Source: Pelodera strongyloides (taxonomy: Eukaryota > Nematoda > Chromadorea > Rhabditida > Rhabditidae). Taken from it: a stretch of DNA of 64,000 nt. Of this stretch, positions 12,901 through 53,800 are shown piece after piece; within the stretch, counting starts at the first letter, position 1; every line of letters starts with the position of its first letter. The notes under the pieces are model-generated. The model did not search any database and was not told where the DNA came from. It was given only the letters and a program-made list of their open reading frames with translations. The position numbers were made by a program, and so were the translations under genes. The stretch is taken from positions 124,001-188,000 of the forward strand of contig JAANDG010000243.1 of NCBI GenBank assembly GCA_036852015.1. The letters are read 5' to 3'.

Positions 12901-13664
12901 TTTATGCCTAAAGTCAGAAGTGTCGAGTCCGGTGCATCGATGTATTTTGTTATTTCCTTGCGAGAGGCGACAGTGGGTTAACTATATGAGAATGGAAATG
13001 GAAATGCCTTTCCTCCTGAAGTATTCATTTTATGTTTGCTACCAGAATTGAGGAATAGTAAGTGCATAATCAGTATATTCCTCCTGGAATAAGCATATTA
13101 TAAAATGAAACGAACCTTATTCTCTACCGGAAGACCGTTTATTACTTCGAGAATATCATTTTCTTCCTCGCCCATTCGAAAGGTCACATTGTCGTACGAA
13201 CGAGCAATCTGGAAATGGGAACTGATATTTAGAAAATAATTCCTTTAAAGGGATGTGCATTCATGACATGCCACTGGGTATAAAACAAGGAGATCTCCGT
13301 AGGGGGAGGGAGAGAGGGAGAGAAAGAGAGAGAGTGAGAGAGAGAGAGGGAGAGAGAGAGAGAGAGAGAAGATGATCTAATAAAAATGTACTTACATTGT
13401 TGGCCACTTGATGAAGCAGATCGTTCACATGATCGGTTGCTATGTCGAGATGTTTCTGGAAAATAAAATTAATAAGACCAATAAAATTTATAAAAACGTT
13501 GATTATTATGGCTACAAGTAATCGCTAGTTTTTGAGTCAGCTGACTCGATGGAAAGTTCGCTAAGAATCTCGGAAACCATAAAAAAAATGTGAATAAAGA
13601 TAAGGCCAAGGCCGACCTCGCATAGATTTGTCGAGCTCGTGTTCAAACTGCGCACCACTTTTTT
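3948..13664 (-). CDS. unidentified multi-exon gene (3' part seen)
   Basis: Seven minus-strand exons join with consistent phase: 13617-13664, 13396-13455, 13116-13208, 5754-5882, 4680-4774, 4230-4293 and 3948-4034. The last four alone form a complete 123-residue frame starting MPREKDVSARLL and ending LQRRGYRF; the exon 4680-4774 to 4230-4293 junction restores a split arginine codon. The three upstream exons are each a multiple of three and could belong to the same gene across a 7.2-kb intron, or to a separate gene. The donor of 13617-13664 (GTCGGC) is weak. The product is soluble, mixed charged and probably helical. I do not recognise the family. The splice signals (TTTCAG acceptors, GTGAGT donors) are strong for most exons. 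Confidence 0.5.
4476..4481 (-). terminator. alternative polyadenylation signal after a read-through terminal exon
   Basis: AATAAA on the minus strand, 27 nt downstream of an in-frame stop at 4508-4510. The stop is reached if the donor at 4679 is not used and exon 4680-4774 reads on. This would give a shorter transcript with a different, proline/serine-rich C terminus. Confidence 0.4.
4927..5702. mobile_element. large foldback element family B (palindrome)
   Basis: Two arms of about 350 bp lie in inverted orientation around a centre near 5300. Outer ends are AAAGGGATAGGTTCATC and its inverted counterpart at 5680-5700. Internal blocks, such as the one containing GAAGCTTCCTTTATTGG, the CGGTTTCCTTTCGG region and TACAGTATGAATTAGC, all recur inverted on the other arm with a few mismatches and small indels. 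No reading frame of transposase size is present, so it is non-autonomous. It lies in the intron between exons 5754-5882 and 4680-4774 of the unidentified gene. Confidence 0.85.
7345..8765 (+). mobile_element. 5'-truncated non-LTR retrotransposon (LINE) with reverse transcriptase frame
   Basis: An open frame from 7345 to the stop at 8578-8580 (about 411 codons, no internal stop) encodes the reverse transcriptase core and C-terminal domain of a CR1/Jockey-like LINE. Visible motifs in order are QFGF, motif A DFKSAFDMVPH, motif B SGVPQGTVLGPLLF, the catalytic FADD of motif C (about 7760-7771), then LAFNKINVLHLG and LGILVDRNLSF. The endonuclease domain and start are missing, and a stop lies just upstream at 7342-7344, so the copy is 5'-truncated and not autonomous. 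The 3'UTR runs to an A-rich tail with AATAAA near 8740-8765. The intact frame suggests a fairly recent insertion. It lies opposite in strand to the surrounding minus-strand gene. Confidence 0.85.
9153..9253. mobile_element. small palindromic element
   Basis: About 100 bp with inverted ends TAAAGCGAGATGACACGTG and CACGTGTCATATCGCTTTA, plus a second short inverted pair (GGTAAGAGTACC) near the centre. It is a MITE-sized foldback with no coding capacity. Confidence 0.7.
9300..9413 (+). repeat. probable retroelement 3' end with ATT microsatellite
   Basis: A short unique-looking stretch followed by AATAAACC and then an (ATT)n run at about 9392-9413. LINEs often end in such a simple-repeat tail, so this may be a severely truncated copy. 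No coding sequence remains. Confidence 0.4.
10365..10544. mobile_element. MITE family A, copy 4
   Basis: Inverted ends TAAAGCGAAATACCGGCCGG and CCAGCCGGTATTTGCTTTA. The right end has lost one base of TTTCGC relative to other copies. The interior contains the conserved AATTTAGCTC and GCATAAGCTGCATAA blocks. Confidence 0.85.
10642..11046 (-). repeat. 405-bp tRNA-like dispersed repeat, copy 1
   Basis: It is about 97 percent identical (around 12 differences) to the copy at 13741-14145, with the same length and sharp ends. On the minus strand a tRNA-like segment (about 10834-10754) has a full A box (TAGCTCAACAGG), a D-arm, an anticodon loop reading GTG (histidine), and a B box (GGTTCGAATCC) in a paired T-arm. 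The acceptor stem is mispaired and the region between anticodon and T-arm is long, so it is a pseudogene or a SINE head. Near 10985-11040 there are two adjacent GC-rich hairpins. Confidence 0.75.
11684..11727. repeat. half copy of the divergent MITE subfamily
   Basis: It matches one terminus of the element at 1366-1545 (GGTATAACA, GTTTTGAAACGTATGTTGGAC split). No partner arm was found nearby. It is a decayed or truncated copy. Confidence 0.45.
11781..11961. mobile_element. MITE family A, copy 5
   Basis: The left end TTTAAAGCGAAATACCGG is well kept. The right end is diverged (CGTCCGGTATTTGCAT) and lacks the terminal GCTTTAAA. It is an older copy than the others. Confidence 0.75.
13303..13370. 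repeat. GA-rich microsatellite
   Basis: An imperfect (GA)n tract in the intron between exons 13396-13455 and 13116-13208 of the unidentified minus-strand gene. Confidence 0.9.
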
Positions 13665-13740
13665 CTGAAAGTTTCTTTGCAAACAAAAATTGTTCACGAA
13701 TAGAACTCGTATTAGCCGAGCTAAACCATATACTGTGAAA

Positions 13741-14145
13741 TCTTATTATATAAAGGAGAAGAGTTTACTTTTTTGTTTGTGTGAACATAACGAAATCATT
13801 TCATAAAGAAAATTTTCTATTCACAATCGAAAGAGAACACACAAAATCTTTGTCGCTGGCGGGATTCGAACCCACAGCAGCACACAATCTCTCGATTCAC
13901 AGTCCAACGCTCTACCTGTTGAGCTATGCTAGCTTATATGCCGAGGATATTATAGGAGATATTGTAGGAGAAGAGAAGTGCGATAGCAAATTTGCATGAT
14001 TTGCAAAAACGCTGAAGTCCAGAACCAAATTATACGTTTCCACATAAACGTAAATGAAAGTTTTTTTTGAACAGTGTGTAACAATCGGCCGAAGGCCGAT
14101 TCCTCCAGTCGGAGAAGAGCCCGTAGGGCTCTTCGAACGGCTGGT
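13741..14145 (-). repeat. 405-bp tRNA-like dispersed repeat, copy 2
   Basis: Same structure as 10642-11046: a minus-strand tRNA-His-like segment at about 13934-13854 with intact A and B boxes, and two GC-rich hairpins at about 14083-14137. In this copy the second hairpin (AGAGCCC, GTA, GGGCTCT) is fully Watson-Crick paired; copy 1 has a T opposite G at one position. The reading frames seen here in both orientations are shared by both copies and reflect the repeat, not genes. Confidence 0.75.
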
Positions 14146-15488
14146 TCTTTTACATTGGATCTCAATACACGGTATCTCACGATACCCTTGGCACAAAATA
14201 AACTGGAGGCTAGACCTACTGTAATTTCTTTGAGTCGGATTATAAGAAAGACGAAATACATCGCAAAAGTTTCTAAGTTCAATATCTAAAGGTCTTACTG
14301 CCGGTGCGGCAAGGTCGCGAAGTGAGCGAGCTGTTCTAATCATGCAGTTTTTCTTTGTCTCACTTTGAATCGATCTGCAATTTCTAGCGGATGATGACGT
14401 CGAAGAAATAATTATATTCATAATAGAAAGTATAAAGAAATAAACGAAGGCCACAAGACAAACAAGTTAAACTAATTATCGGCGTTTGTAAGCGTAAAAA
14501 TCCTCTTTTACTGCTTACAATTATATATAGGGGTCCATTAAAAATTTATTAATGTCTCAACATTGAAACACTCTTACAAAACAGTGGAATACAAAATAGA
14601 AGTTCTATAGACAAAAGCTAAGCTAAATGATGCTAGATTTCCATATCGTGAGATAATAAACGGCCGCTAATTGCAAGAAATCTAAAGACTGAAGTGCGGT
14701 TGAATGAAAAATAATCCAAAAAACAAAGTGGTGTGTACATATGTGTGTTTTCATCAAAAAAGTAATCCCGTCTGGGAAGTCCAAAACGTGTGATGAGAGT
14801 GTTTTTGGAAAACAATTGCGAAATAGGAGGAAATAGGATCTGCAAAAAAAAACATTCGTCAAAATTCAAAATATGATATGGTCTGTGTCAGTAGAAGGAT
14901 GAGTTCATTCCTAAGCCATCATGAGTACCAAGATATCTGACAATAAAGTATTTTTTAACTCATGCGTCCAGGTCCAGAAGAGCCAAAAAGACTTACTAAA
15001 ACAGACCACTTTTTAGGCTATATAGGTCCTACTGTAATTCTATGTTATCTCTTTCATATTTTATATTGTAACTGCAGTTTGGTCCGAAAAGTGCAAATTC
15101 CAATCAAAAACGATCTTTACCAAAGATTGTAGTACGTAAGAGGGAGAATTTCAAACAAATTTCGCCGAACCAAGCAGATTTCGGTCATCAAAACGGAAAA
15201 ACCCTGGCCGGTAGAGATATTCCTTTGGATTCATGGATTCCTAGGATTTCCTCGACTTTTCTTGACACTTACTGGGCCTCTCCCATTATACTGCACTACA
15301 ATAATTGCGCGATTAGCTGCTCTGGCTATTTTGCACCTTAATAGTAATTATATTAAACACCCACATACCGTAGACGTTAGTGCGCAGGTCCGAAAAGGGA
15401 TGTTAGACATGTAGAGGAAATAAAGTAAAAAGGGCGGGATTACAATCCGCGCGTTCCCTGCGGTTTCAAACCATTGTTACAGAGGAAA
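14146..15488. other. intergenic stretch without a supported gene
   Basis: Contains a minus-strand open frame at 14146-14454 that continues from the tRNA-like repeat. It has no splice signals or family resemblance that I can support. The remainder is AT-rich with no recognised element. Confidence 0.4.
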
Positions 15489-15830
15489 GTGAAAACCCGA
15501 TTGCGCCCCGATCATTTGTCAAAAAACCCCGATTTCGCCCCGATTCTTTCAAAAAACCCCACAAAAAGCCCGATCACGTCCCGATTTCGCCCCGACCACA
15601 AATAATCGGGGCATAATTGGGAACAAGGCCGGATTTTGCCCCGATTCTTTCACAAAACCCCGATTTCGCTCCGATCATTTGTCGAAAACCCCTGATTTCG
15701 CCCCCGATTATTTCCCAAAACCCCGATTTCGCCCCGATCATTTGTCGAAAAACCCCGATTTCGCCCCGATCACGGCCCGATTTTTTGCGGGACTTGATCG
15801 GGGCGAAATCGGGGTTTTTAATTTCCCTGG
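15489..15830 (+). repeat. modular GC-rich repeat (family D), TTTCG version
   Basis: About 340 bp built from roughly eight units of the form CCCCGATTTCGCCCCGAT, separated by short A-rich linkers (ATTTGTCGAAAAA, TTCTTTCAAAAAA, CACAAAAAGCCCGATCACG). It ends in an inverted unit pair (CGATTTTTTGCGGG loop), so the 3' part folds back. It aligns along its length with the copies at 59749-60657, beginning with the same AGGAAAGTG, but almost every unit here carries the core TTTCG instead of TATGG. Confidence 0.85.
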
Positions 15831-15833
15831 TAT

Positions 15834-15913
15834 GGGGTTTCCTTGTATGGCCGATTTTCCTACTTTTTTTCCCGAAATCGCACTTTTTTTGGCAAACATG
15901 GAAACCCCATTAT
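15834..15913. mobile_element. short MITE of family E
   Basis: Inverted ends TGGGGTTTCCTTGTATGG and GCAAACATGGAAACCCCA enclose about 45 bp. The termini match the larger element at 43369-43672. It is directly attached to the right end of the modular repeat. Confidence 0.6.
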
Positions 15914-18423
15914 GTCACAGAAAAGTTCAATGGCGAATGCTTTGTTGTCGCTGTGATGTGTTATAGCCATAGAAACAATGATTACAGCACGGCAAACCGG
16001 ATGACCCGGGTGCCTTTTACTTAGCAAATTGTAAAATAATAGATATAAAGAAATAATGTCGAAGAGAGAAGCAAAAGCTACATGGTAGCTAGCGATCAAA
16101 TCATTGAGTCTAATCAACTAACCCAGGAAAAAGCTATAGGCATATATGTTGTGATGACTAATGCGCGCGGAGAACTGTTGTAACACACAAAAGCTAAGTC
16201 AACAAACCAACCGAGGGAAAATTACATACATTGATTGTAGAAAGGGAGAATAATTAATGGCTATTAAGATAGAAATAAAGTCACGGACAAGGTTCCGTGA
16301 CACATTATATTTTCTTTTCAATACCAGAACATCTTCGAAATTATGAAAATGGTCGTGCTTCCGCAACTTTCTAGAGCCAATTTTTTGCTTGGACTCAAAG
16401 ATTTTGCTTGGACTCAAAGATATTTTCATTGGTAGTAAACGAACCGGGATTATTTAGAAAATAATATACCATCGCAACACAACCAACTTTCAAAATTTAT
16501 AAGCAAGAGAAACATCTGAGAAAATCCGGTAAAAATACACTAATTAGTTTTTTTTATAATACACACAGACAGGAAAGTTGTCACTGAGTAAGTACATGTC
16601 TTAAAAATTGCAACCAGACGTAAACCATCTAAATGCAAATAAACTAGAAGGTGCAGACCAGTTCGTTGAATTGGAAAGTGTGTAATAAGAATGCTAGAAG
16701 CCTGCTGATAAATTGGGATTAGTATGACATGATTTTTTATTTGTATATGTACCTATGTGCATTCTATCAGCGCGTAAATTATGTGTTCTTCGCATTATGA
16801 AAATTTACTGGTAGTGGTTATATATTTCATCTCTGTGAGATTTGGTTAATTTCAAAATAACTACTTATTCACACATACAATCAATATCGTCCGGCATGCT
16901 ACAAGGATTTTTTTGGCAATGACATCTTGCAAGGCGGTTAGTATTTATAAACAATCCGAATTTACGGGTCTCATGATTTTCAGGCAGTTTTTTTTACCTA
17001 TTTGTTTTATATAATGTTTTATATCAATGCCAAAATGAACACCAAAAATGTTACCTTTTTTCGTCATTTGTATTCTACGTACGTTACACTTTTAAGCTTG
17101 AAATTTAGCTGGTCGTCAATTTATTTGTTGCGATGATGCGTATACACATATTTTTTGCTCGTGTTTTTTTTATGTTGTACCCTTCGTTCGTGTTGTTTGT
17201 ATGATGATTTGAACCTTAAACAAGCTGACTATCGTTTTTGACGGATTGCTAGTCGGGTTCTGAACACTTTGTAAACTGCTAAACTCTTTTGGCACTTCTG
17301 AAAGACACCTTGTTGTTATTTGGAAATCGTACCGTACATGGAATTGGCCACAGTATCGCTCAGTCACGGTACAAACACTTGTCCTGCCCAACACGTCCCA
17401 TCTAACCTAGCGCTCTTGCTTCGCTGTTGCCGCGCAAGATCCAGATCTTTCCCGGTTTTCTTAGAGTCGTGTTTATGGTTTGAATATATTTTTGTTTCGA
17501 AATGTACTAACTGCGACCACCACTCTTTACAAATTAAAGGAGCGGACAAGACGTAGCTCCGAGTTTCAGAGCCCGAGCCTCTGAATCACAAATCACAATT
17601 AAATACTTTTCACGTTTTCACTTTCGATCTGTATAGCTAATTTAGCACAAATATTTTGTGCCTTGTCATATTTATTGTCGCGTGTTGTATCCCCGGATTT
17701 TTGCGATTTTGCGATCTTTAACATCATTTAGAAAGGATGGATGATGTCATTTTTCTCGGTAGAGCTTCATTTTACATTTCCATCTTACTCTTGTATTACC
17801 CATGCCATCTGCTTGCCTCGATCCTCTTCATAGCGTATGTGGTACAGTGGTACGTGCCCTCCGACGTTGTCTTTCTCTCTCTCTTTTGACGGATGGCGGG
17901 CTTCTCATTAGTGTACTGGGGCCCATGCGGCCAATCCTTCCCAGCTTCCTTTAGATGCCCTCCCAGGTCCCTGGCCCTCTCCCGCTCACAAAATACTATG
18001 TCAGGGCCACTCCCGACAAATCCAGAATAAATGAAAAGGAAGGGGAAGGGAATCCCAATCCATTTCGTGCATATTTTGTGTTGGTGTATTTTGTGCCCCT
18101 TACGTAACCCACAGACCAGGCGTGAGGCGCAGGCGGCTCGCAAGTTATGCTTTGCTCTAGACTTTGCGTTGTTTGTTCCGATTTCCTGACTTTCCTTCCA
18201 ACTTCCAATCTGAATTCTGGATGTTCGGATATTCCATTGGTTCCATTCTGCGTTTTCTGGTGTCTTTGGATTCCCTTATATTTTCTTTTTCAGAATCGGA
18301 CCTATAATACTATAATAAAACCTCTGATCTTTTACCTGCGGAACCTCATTGCATTAAGAGAAATGCGACTTGAATTGTTTGAATTTGTGTGGCACGGAAC
18401 TGTTTGAAGAGCAAAAGGCAAAG
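15914..18423 (+). promoter_or_regulatory. 5' flank of WDFY3, with possible non-coding first exon
   Basis: No coding region supported. The stretch at about 17800-18200 is richer in CpG than its surroundings and is a plausible promoter. A good donor (AAG|GTAAATC) at 18423/18424, with the acceptor at 18607, would define a 5'UTR intron ending 7 nt before the WDFY3 start codon. No TATA box is evident. The transcription start cannot be placed by eye. Confidence 0.35.
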
Positions 18424-18614
18424 GTAAATCGTAAATTGTGTTAGTTTGTAAAGTTTGTATAGTCAGCGTTTTAAGGTGGTTTCTTTATTTTTCCTCGCTC
18501 TCGCCACTGAGCCAGGAGCCTGAGCTAATTTGAGTTTTTTGGATTTATTTAGAGGCGCTAGGTTACCAATTGCCAGTTCTTTTCAATTACTATTACATTA
18601 ATTACAGATCAATA

Positions 18615-49399
<30,785 letters not shown>

Positions 49400-49854
49400 G
49401 AGTCTACCGTAATCTGTAAGTCTTGACTTCTTACTGTAGAAGTGGATGTCCTACTGTACATTTTCCTGTTTGAAGGTGCGTTTTGTATACTGTATTGTAA
49501 AATTTTAGACTTTCCTGTGATGTTATTTATTGATTTTTTAACTTATTAACATGGTATCTGTAATTGCCCATATCTCCTGCATAAGGTCAAATTTAGTCAC
49601 AAATGGTTCTATTTACATTATGCTTTAATTTTATTTATTTTGCATTTAGATTTTAGTTTTAAATTTTGTGCATATCTTGTAGAGTTTTATTATGTTATTG
49701 TGCACCTATATCAGTTAGATAATTAATTAGCTATACGTTTAATAACTTAGGCTTAAGTGGAGCAGTGAGCAATTTTGCTAACTTAGTCAGCTGTTCAGAC
49801 TTGGTTGAACAATTTTTTACATTGTGAATTTAAAAGCCACTCAATTACTGTGAC

Positions 49855-49890
<36 letters not shown>

Positions 49891-50537
49891 TATTATTGTA
49901 CATTTTCTTTTTCTGCATGTAGGATGCTTTTAGGCTGCCTGCCCTTTTTCATCCTAATTTCCTTTCCCTTGTCTTAATTTGCATATAGATATACATTCCA
50001 TTTTTTGTACAATGGTAATACTACCTACCCTTTACTGAATATCCTACCCTACTTTCCTTACTGTTGTAACTTTCCGGGTTTCATTATTTTAGTAGGCATA
50101 TTAGAAAATTAGCATATATAGAATTATATCTTTCAACGTAATATCTTATCTTGAACTTTTGAACTTTTGAACGCGTCGTCTTATTCAACTAGTCGTTATT
50201 TTCGTCTTTATATTACTTAATTCCAAAGTTTAAATACATATACAAGGTGTTTGTTTCTGTGCTATTGCTATTTAGTTCTTATGATCCCTATTCCCGAGTG
50301 CTTATATTTTTTTGCCCATTTATTTATTTATTTTTGATTCTTTAGAGATTTAGAAGCCCACGAAATTGCCCTGGCACATCGTTTTAGTTTTCGCATAGGA
50401 GCTTTCGAGATATGAAATCACTATTTTTTAACTTTCGCTAAACAAATATAAATAGGATTTGAAGAGCTTACAGTGAGTAGGTTTTCGTGATTTATTTATT
50501 TTATTTTTATGTTAATGCTTCCGAATTTTGTAATAAA
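49400..50537 (+). terminator. WDFY3 3'UTR with polyadenylation signal
   Basis: No coding signal. The first AATAAA downstream of the stop is at 50532-50537, implying a 3'UTR of about 1.15 kb. An (ATT)n microsatellite at 49857-49897 lies within it. Confidence 0.5.
49857..49897. repeat. ATT microsatellite
   Basis: About 13 units with one interruption, in the probable WDFY3 3'UTR. Confidence 0.95.
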
Positions 50538-50870
50538 GTTTTCAGTTTGTTTGTGGTGTTGTTTCTTGGCGATGTTGTGGTGTTTTCTTCCAAAGGTTTC
50601 ATATACTTTGTCTAACGGAGTACTTATTATGAATGTTTGTTGGAAAGGAGTGTAATAGTCTCACGCTGTTACAGTATCCCGTTCAAGAACTGTTATGGCC
50701 TACGTGTAGTTTTGTTATGAGGTTCTTACCGTATACTGTAACAAGTCATCAAGTGTAATTATGCATTGAGTGCATAGGGTATGTATATTGGGATGGTATA
50801 TTGTGATGTTACGAAGATAGTCGCCAATGTGTACACCACGTATATTTGCAGTCCGTTTCCCTTGTCTTGC

Positions 50871-53800
50871 ATGGACTTTGGTGGTAAACATGGCGTAGCG
50901 GCGGCACTAAATAAAGCTGTGGAATTGAGTGTGGTCAGTTTTTCTTTTGAGTCTTTTTCGACATAGTTTGGATGGTTTACTGTTCACCTAAGTCGGTATT
51001 TTAACTGAACTTTTCCATCTCGGAATCCCATCTCGGAATAGTCGTACAGTAAAGAAATAGCACGCACAGGAGACAATTCCGAGATGGGATTCCGAGATGG
51101 AAAAGTTCAGTTAAAATACCGACTCTGCTGAATATGGTGGTTTTTTTTCGGTAAAGCATTTCTCAACAAACGAGCTTGTAGATTATGGGATTACTTTATT
51201 TGTTTGATTGTTTGTGTGCGTTACAACCCAGATGACATTGGAAACAATTCAGGGTCGTCTTCTAAGCGGAGGCGACCCACCACCCATTCCGCATCTACTG
51301 TATCTTTGTATAGAAAGAATATTGGCGGGAAGGATTTGTGCGGATCATCCCAGGGAATATGCTAAGGTATCGATTTGGAGTTTACGTGACAGCTAATATC
51401 TAGAGCTATCAATATTTACAGTATATTAGCTGGTCTATCAAAGGGACTGTTTTAGGCTTTGCGAAATCTTCCTGCATTCCTGCAAATTAACCATTAACAA
51501 GTAAACACTTGGAAACACTTCATCTTTCTCATATTTTTTGGTATTTGGTATTTTAGAGACTGTTTTAGGCATGTTTCCGGTGTCTGAAAGCCTTTTTTGA
51601 AGTTGAGCAATCCGTAGTCGATGATGACGGTGACGAGACCCTGCTACAGCGGAGTTGTAAGCTGGTCGCCAGACATTATGCTGAACTCAACCCATTTGGA
51701 AGAAATCTGTTTATTGAACAGGTCGGTGGTTTATTATGTTCGCTACTTAGCATGTGCCAAAGTTCGTGTATCATATCACAACTCTGTATTATATCGATAG
51801 AATAATTAGCAGTTGTTGAAGCAACTCTGGTAATATTTTTTTATAAGACAATTTTGTAACATTCCTTATTTTCAGCTTCGCTTCAGCGATATTCCACTTT
51901 CAATTCTCGCGGAATTCTTTTCACATGCAGAAAGATTCGCAGCTGAATTGGACACGTCGCCTCCACCAAGGGAGTTGTTCCTGTCCTTGGTCTACAAGAC
52001 CGACGTGCTAAGAAATAGACGTAAGTTGGCATGCACTTGGTGTAAACGATACTTGAAGCCACTAATTCCAGCTGTTGTTGTTGTAATAAGTTGAATAGGG
52101 TAGGTGTTACTTTATGCCGGCACTGTAAGACTGTAACATTTCGTTTTTCAGCAATGAAGTCCATTGTCTATGGTTTGGGATCGAATCGGCACTATAATGT
52201 GGGCATTGCTTCACAAGCGGAAATCGTGCGTCCAAGGGTGGTAGCGATTGATGATCAGGTGTGAATTTGTGAATGTAATTTGCTATTGTAACTAACAGAA
52301 AAGGTGTACGGTAACTTTTAGGGTTCACGTAATATCAATGACTGCAATAACTATGATGACCTATTGACCTACAGTAGTATCATCACAGCCACATAATATA
52401 ATTTGCATATAACCTGGGCTGCTTATTCGGTGATGCCCTACAGGGTTTATTCAGTGCTGGTGCTGTTGATTTCGGTATACTTTGTATTTGAATACTTACT
52501 TTTCCTGTTCTTTAGATCATCAAAGTTTCAATGTCCACTCGTCATTCGTTATTTCTTTCCGCGGATGGAAGCGTGTACGCGTGCGGAAGGTGTAGTGATA
52601 AGAGATGCGGACTCCCTAGGGAGGACTTGGCCACTTTTCCCCAGAAGGTTCCATTACCTAAGGTAGTTCTGAAACTAGCTTATGCAACTCGGTAGTCCTA
52701 TTTGGTGGGTAGTGTAAAGTCACGCTCAAAACTTGTTTGATTTATGCCATCATCAGATGTTTATTGTTTTGAACGATTCATACCAGCATAAAGCACCCCG
52801 CCAAGTGCGGACGACCATCTCCCGGTCTCTTAGCTATCACCCACCCTTCTGGTAGGTTGAACCGTCTCCATCTCCCGAGAAAAACCGTCACGTCGAATCC
52901 TTATACATTATATGCAAATTAGTCTAAATCACCTCCCGTCGAAGGCTTGTACCATCTCCCCAAAGTTTTGAGATGCGGACCCTATTTATACCCTGATTCA
53001 TGCATTGTGTTTCGCCATTGAGATATATGTGTCGCCCGTTTGCGGCCATGATCTGTCTAATACTGCTCCGGTAGCTTATTGTTCTTGAAGTATTCCTCAG
53101 TGGTGAATTAAGACCTAAGGATTTCAGGGTGTTGAGGTCGTGGACATAGCGGCTGGAGAAGGATATTCGCTGTTTTTGACCAGAAAAGCGGTATGTTTTT
53201 TTCCATTTTTCCTTGTTTTATCCTTATGGTATCACACATTTGGTTTAGACTGGGTGTTGAGTTCCGTTTATGCTGCCTTGTTAGTTATAGTGAGTGAGGC
53301 ATGCTAAAAGTGCCCTACCGGAAATACCGTAGAATACCATAGAAGTGCCCTACCGGAAATAATCACCCTGATGCGACCACGAGGCACACGTAGAGTAGAG
53401 TAGTTTATTGTAGCAGGCAAGACAATATATATACGCTATTTCACCAGGTATATATAGTAATGCTATATATGCAAATACGTCTATAATAACGTTTCTAGAC
53501 GTAAACAATGACTAGTCGTAGACTAATGAATATAGCATAATGGAACAGTAAAATACTACGTTTCAAAGGTAGTGTTCCCAACACCTCCCCTATTAATTAA
53601 AAGAGTATTTCTTATTGGACGGATCCATGACGAGCTTCTTCGGTGGGCCACAATTCCTCGTTGGTCGTCTGTACGTCGTTCCAGCATCGGTGTCCGAATC
53701 CGAATCGTCCCATCCTGTCGATATGTCACCAGTGACGTCGATCGCAGTTGATGTAGATCCGTCGGCGGGTTGTGCGTCTTCTTGTTTCAAGTCGAAGTCT

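Larger units (their letters stand above)
5883..13115 (-). other. long intron or intergenic stretch filled with repeats
   Basis: Between two in-phase minus-strand exons. It holds a LINE fragment (7345-8765), a small palindrome (9153-9253), a retroelement 3' end (9300-9413), two family A MITEs (10365-10544 and 11781-11961) and one tRNA-like repeat copy (10642-11046). A hydrophobic minus-strand frame at 6808-6996 follows an acceptor-like CATCAG, but I could not link it to another exon. The other stretches (5890-7340, 8770-9150, 9420-10360 and 11970-13100) show nothing I can name. Confidence 0.5.

Noticed and set aside
13854..13934. Functional tRNA-His gene
   Set aside because: Boxes A and B and the GTG anticodon loop are present, but the acceptor stem does not pair and the extra arm is abnormal; treated as tRNA-derived.
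13924..14454. 176-codon minus-strand open frame
   Set aside because: Its first half lies in the 405-bp repeat present twice; the rest has no family resemblance or splice support.
15617..16024. Open frame on the plus strand with repeated PDFAPI-type peptides
   Set aside because: Translation of the modular GC-rich repeat; the same happens at 59.8-60.6 kb on both strands.
17170..18208. Several open frames on the minus strand upstream of WDFY3
   Set aside because: No recognisable motifs or phase-compatible splice sites; more likely promoter and 5'UTR DNA.
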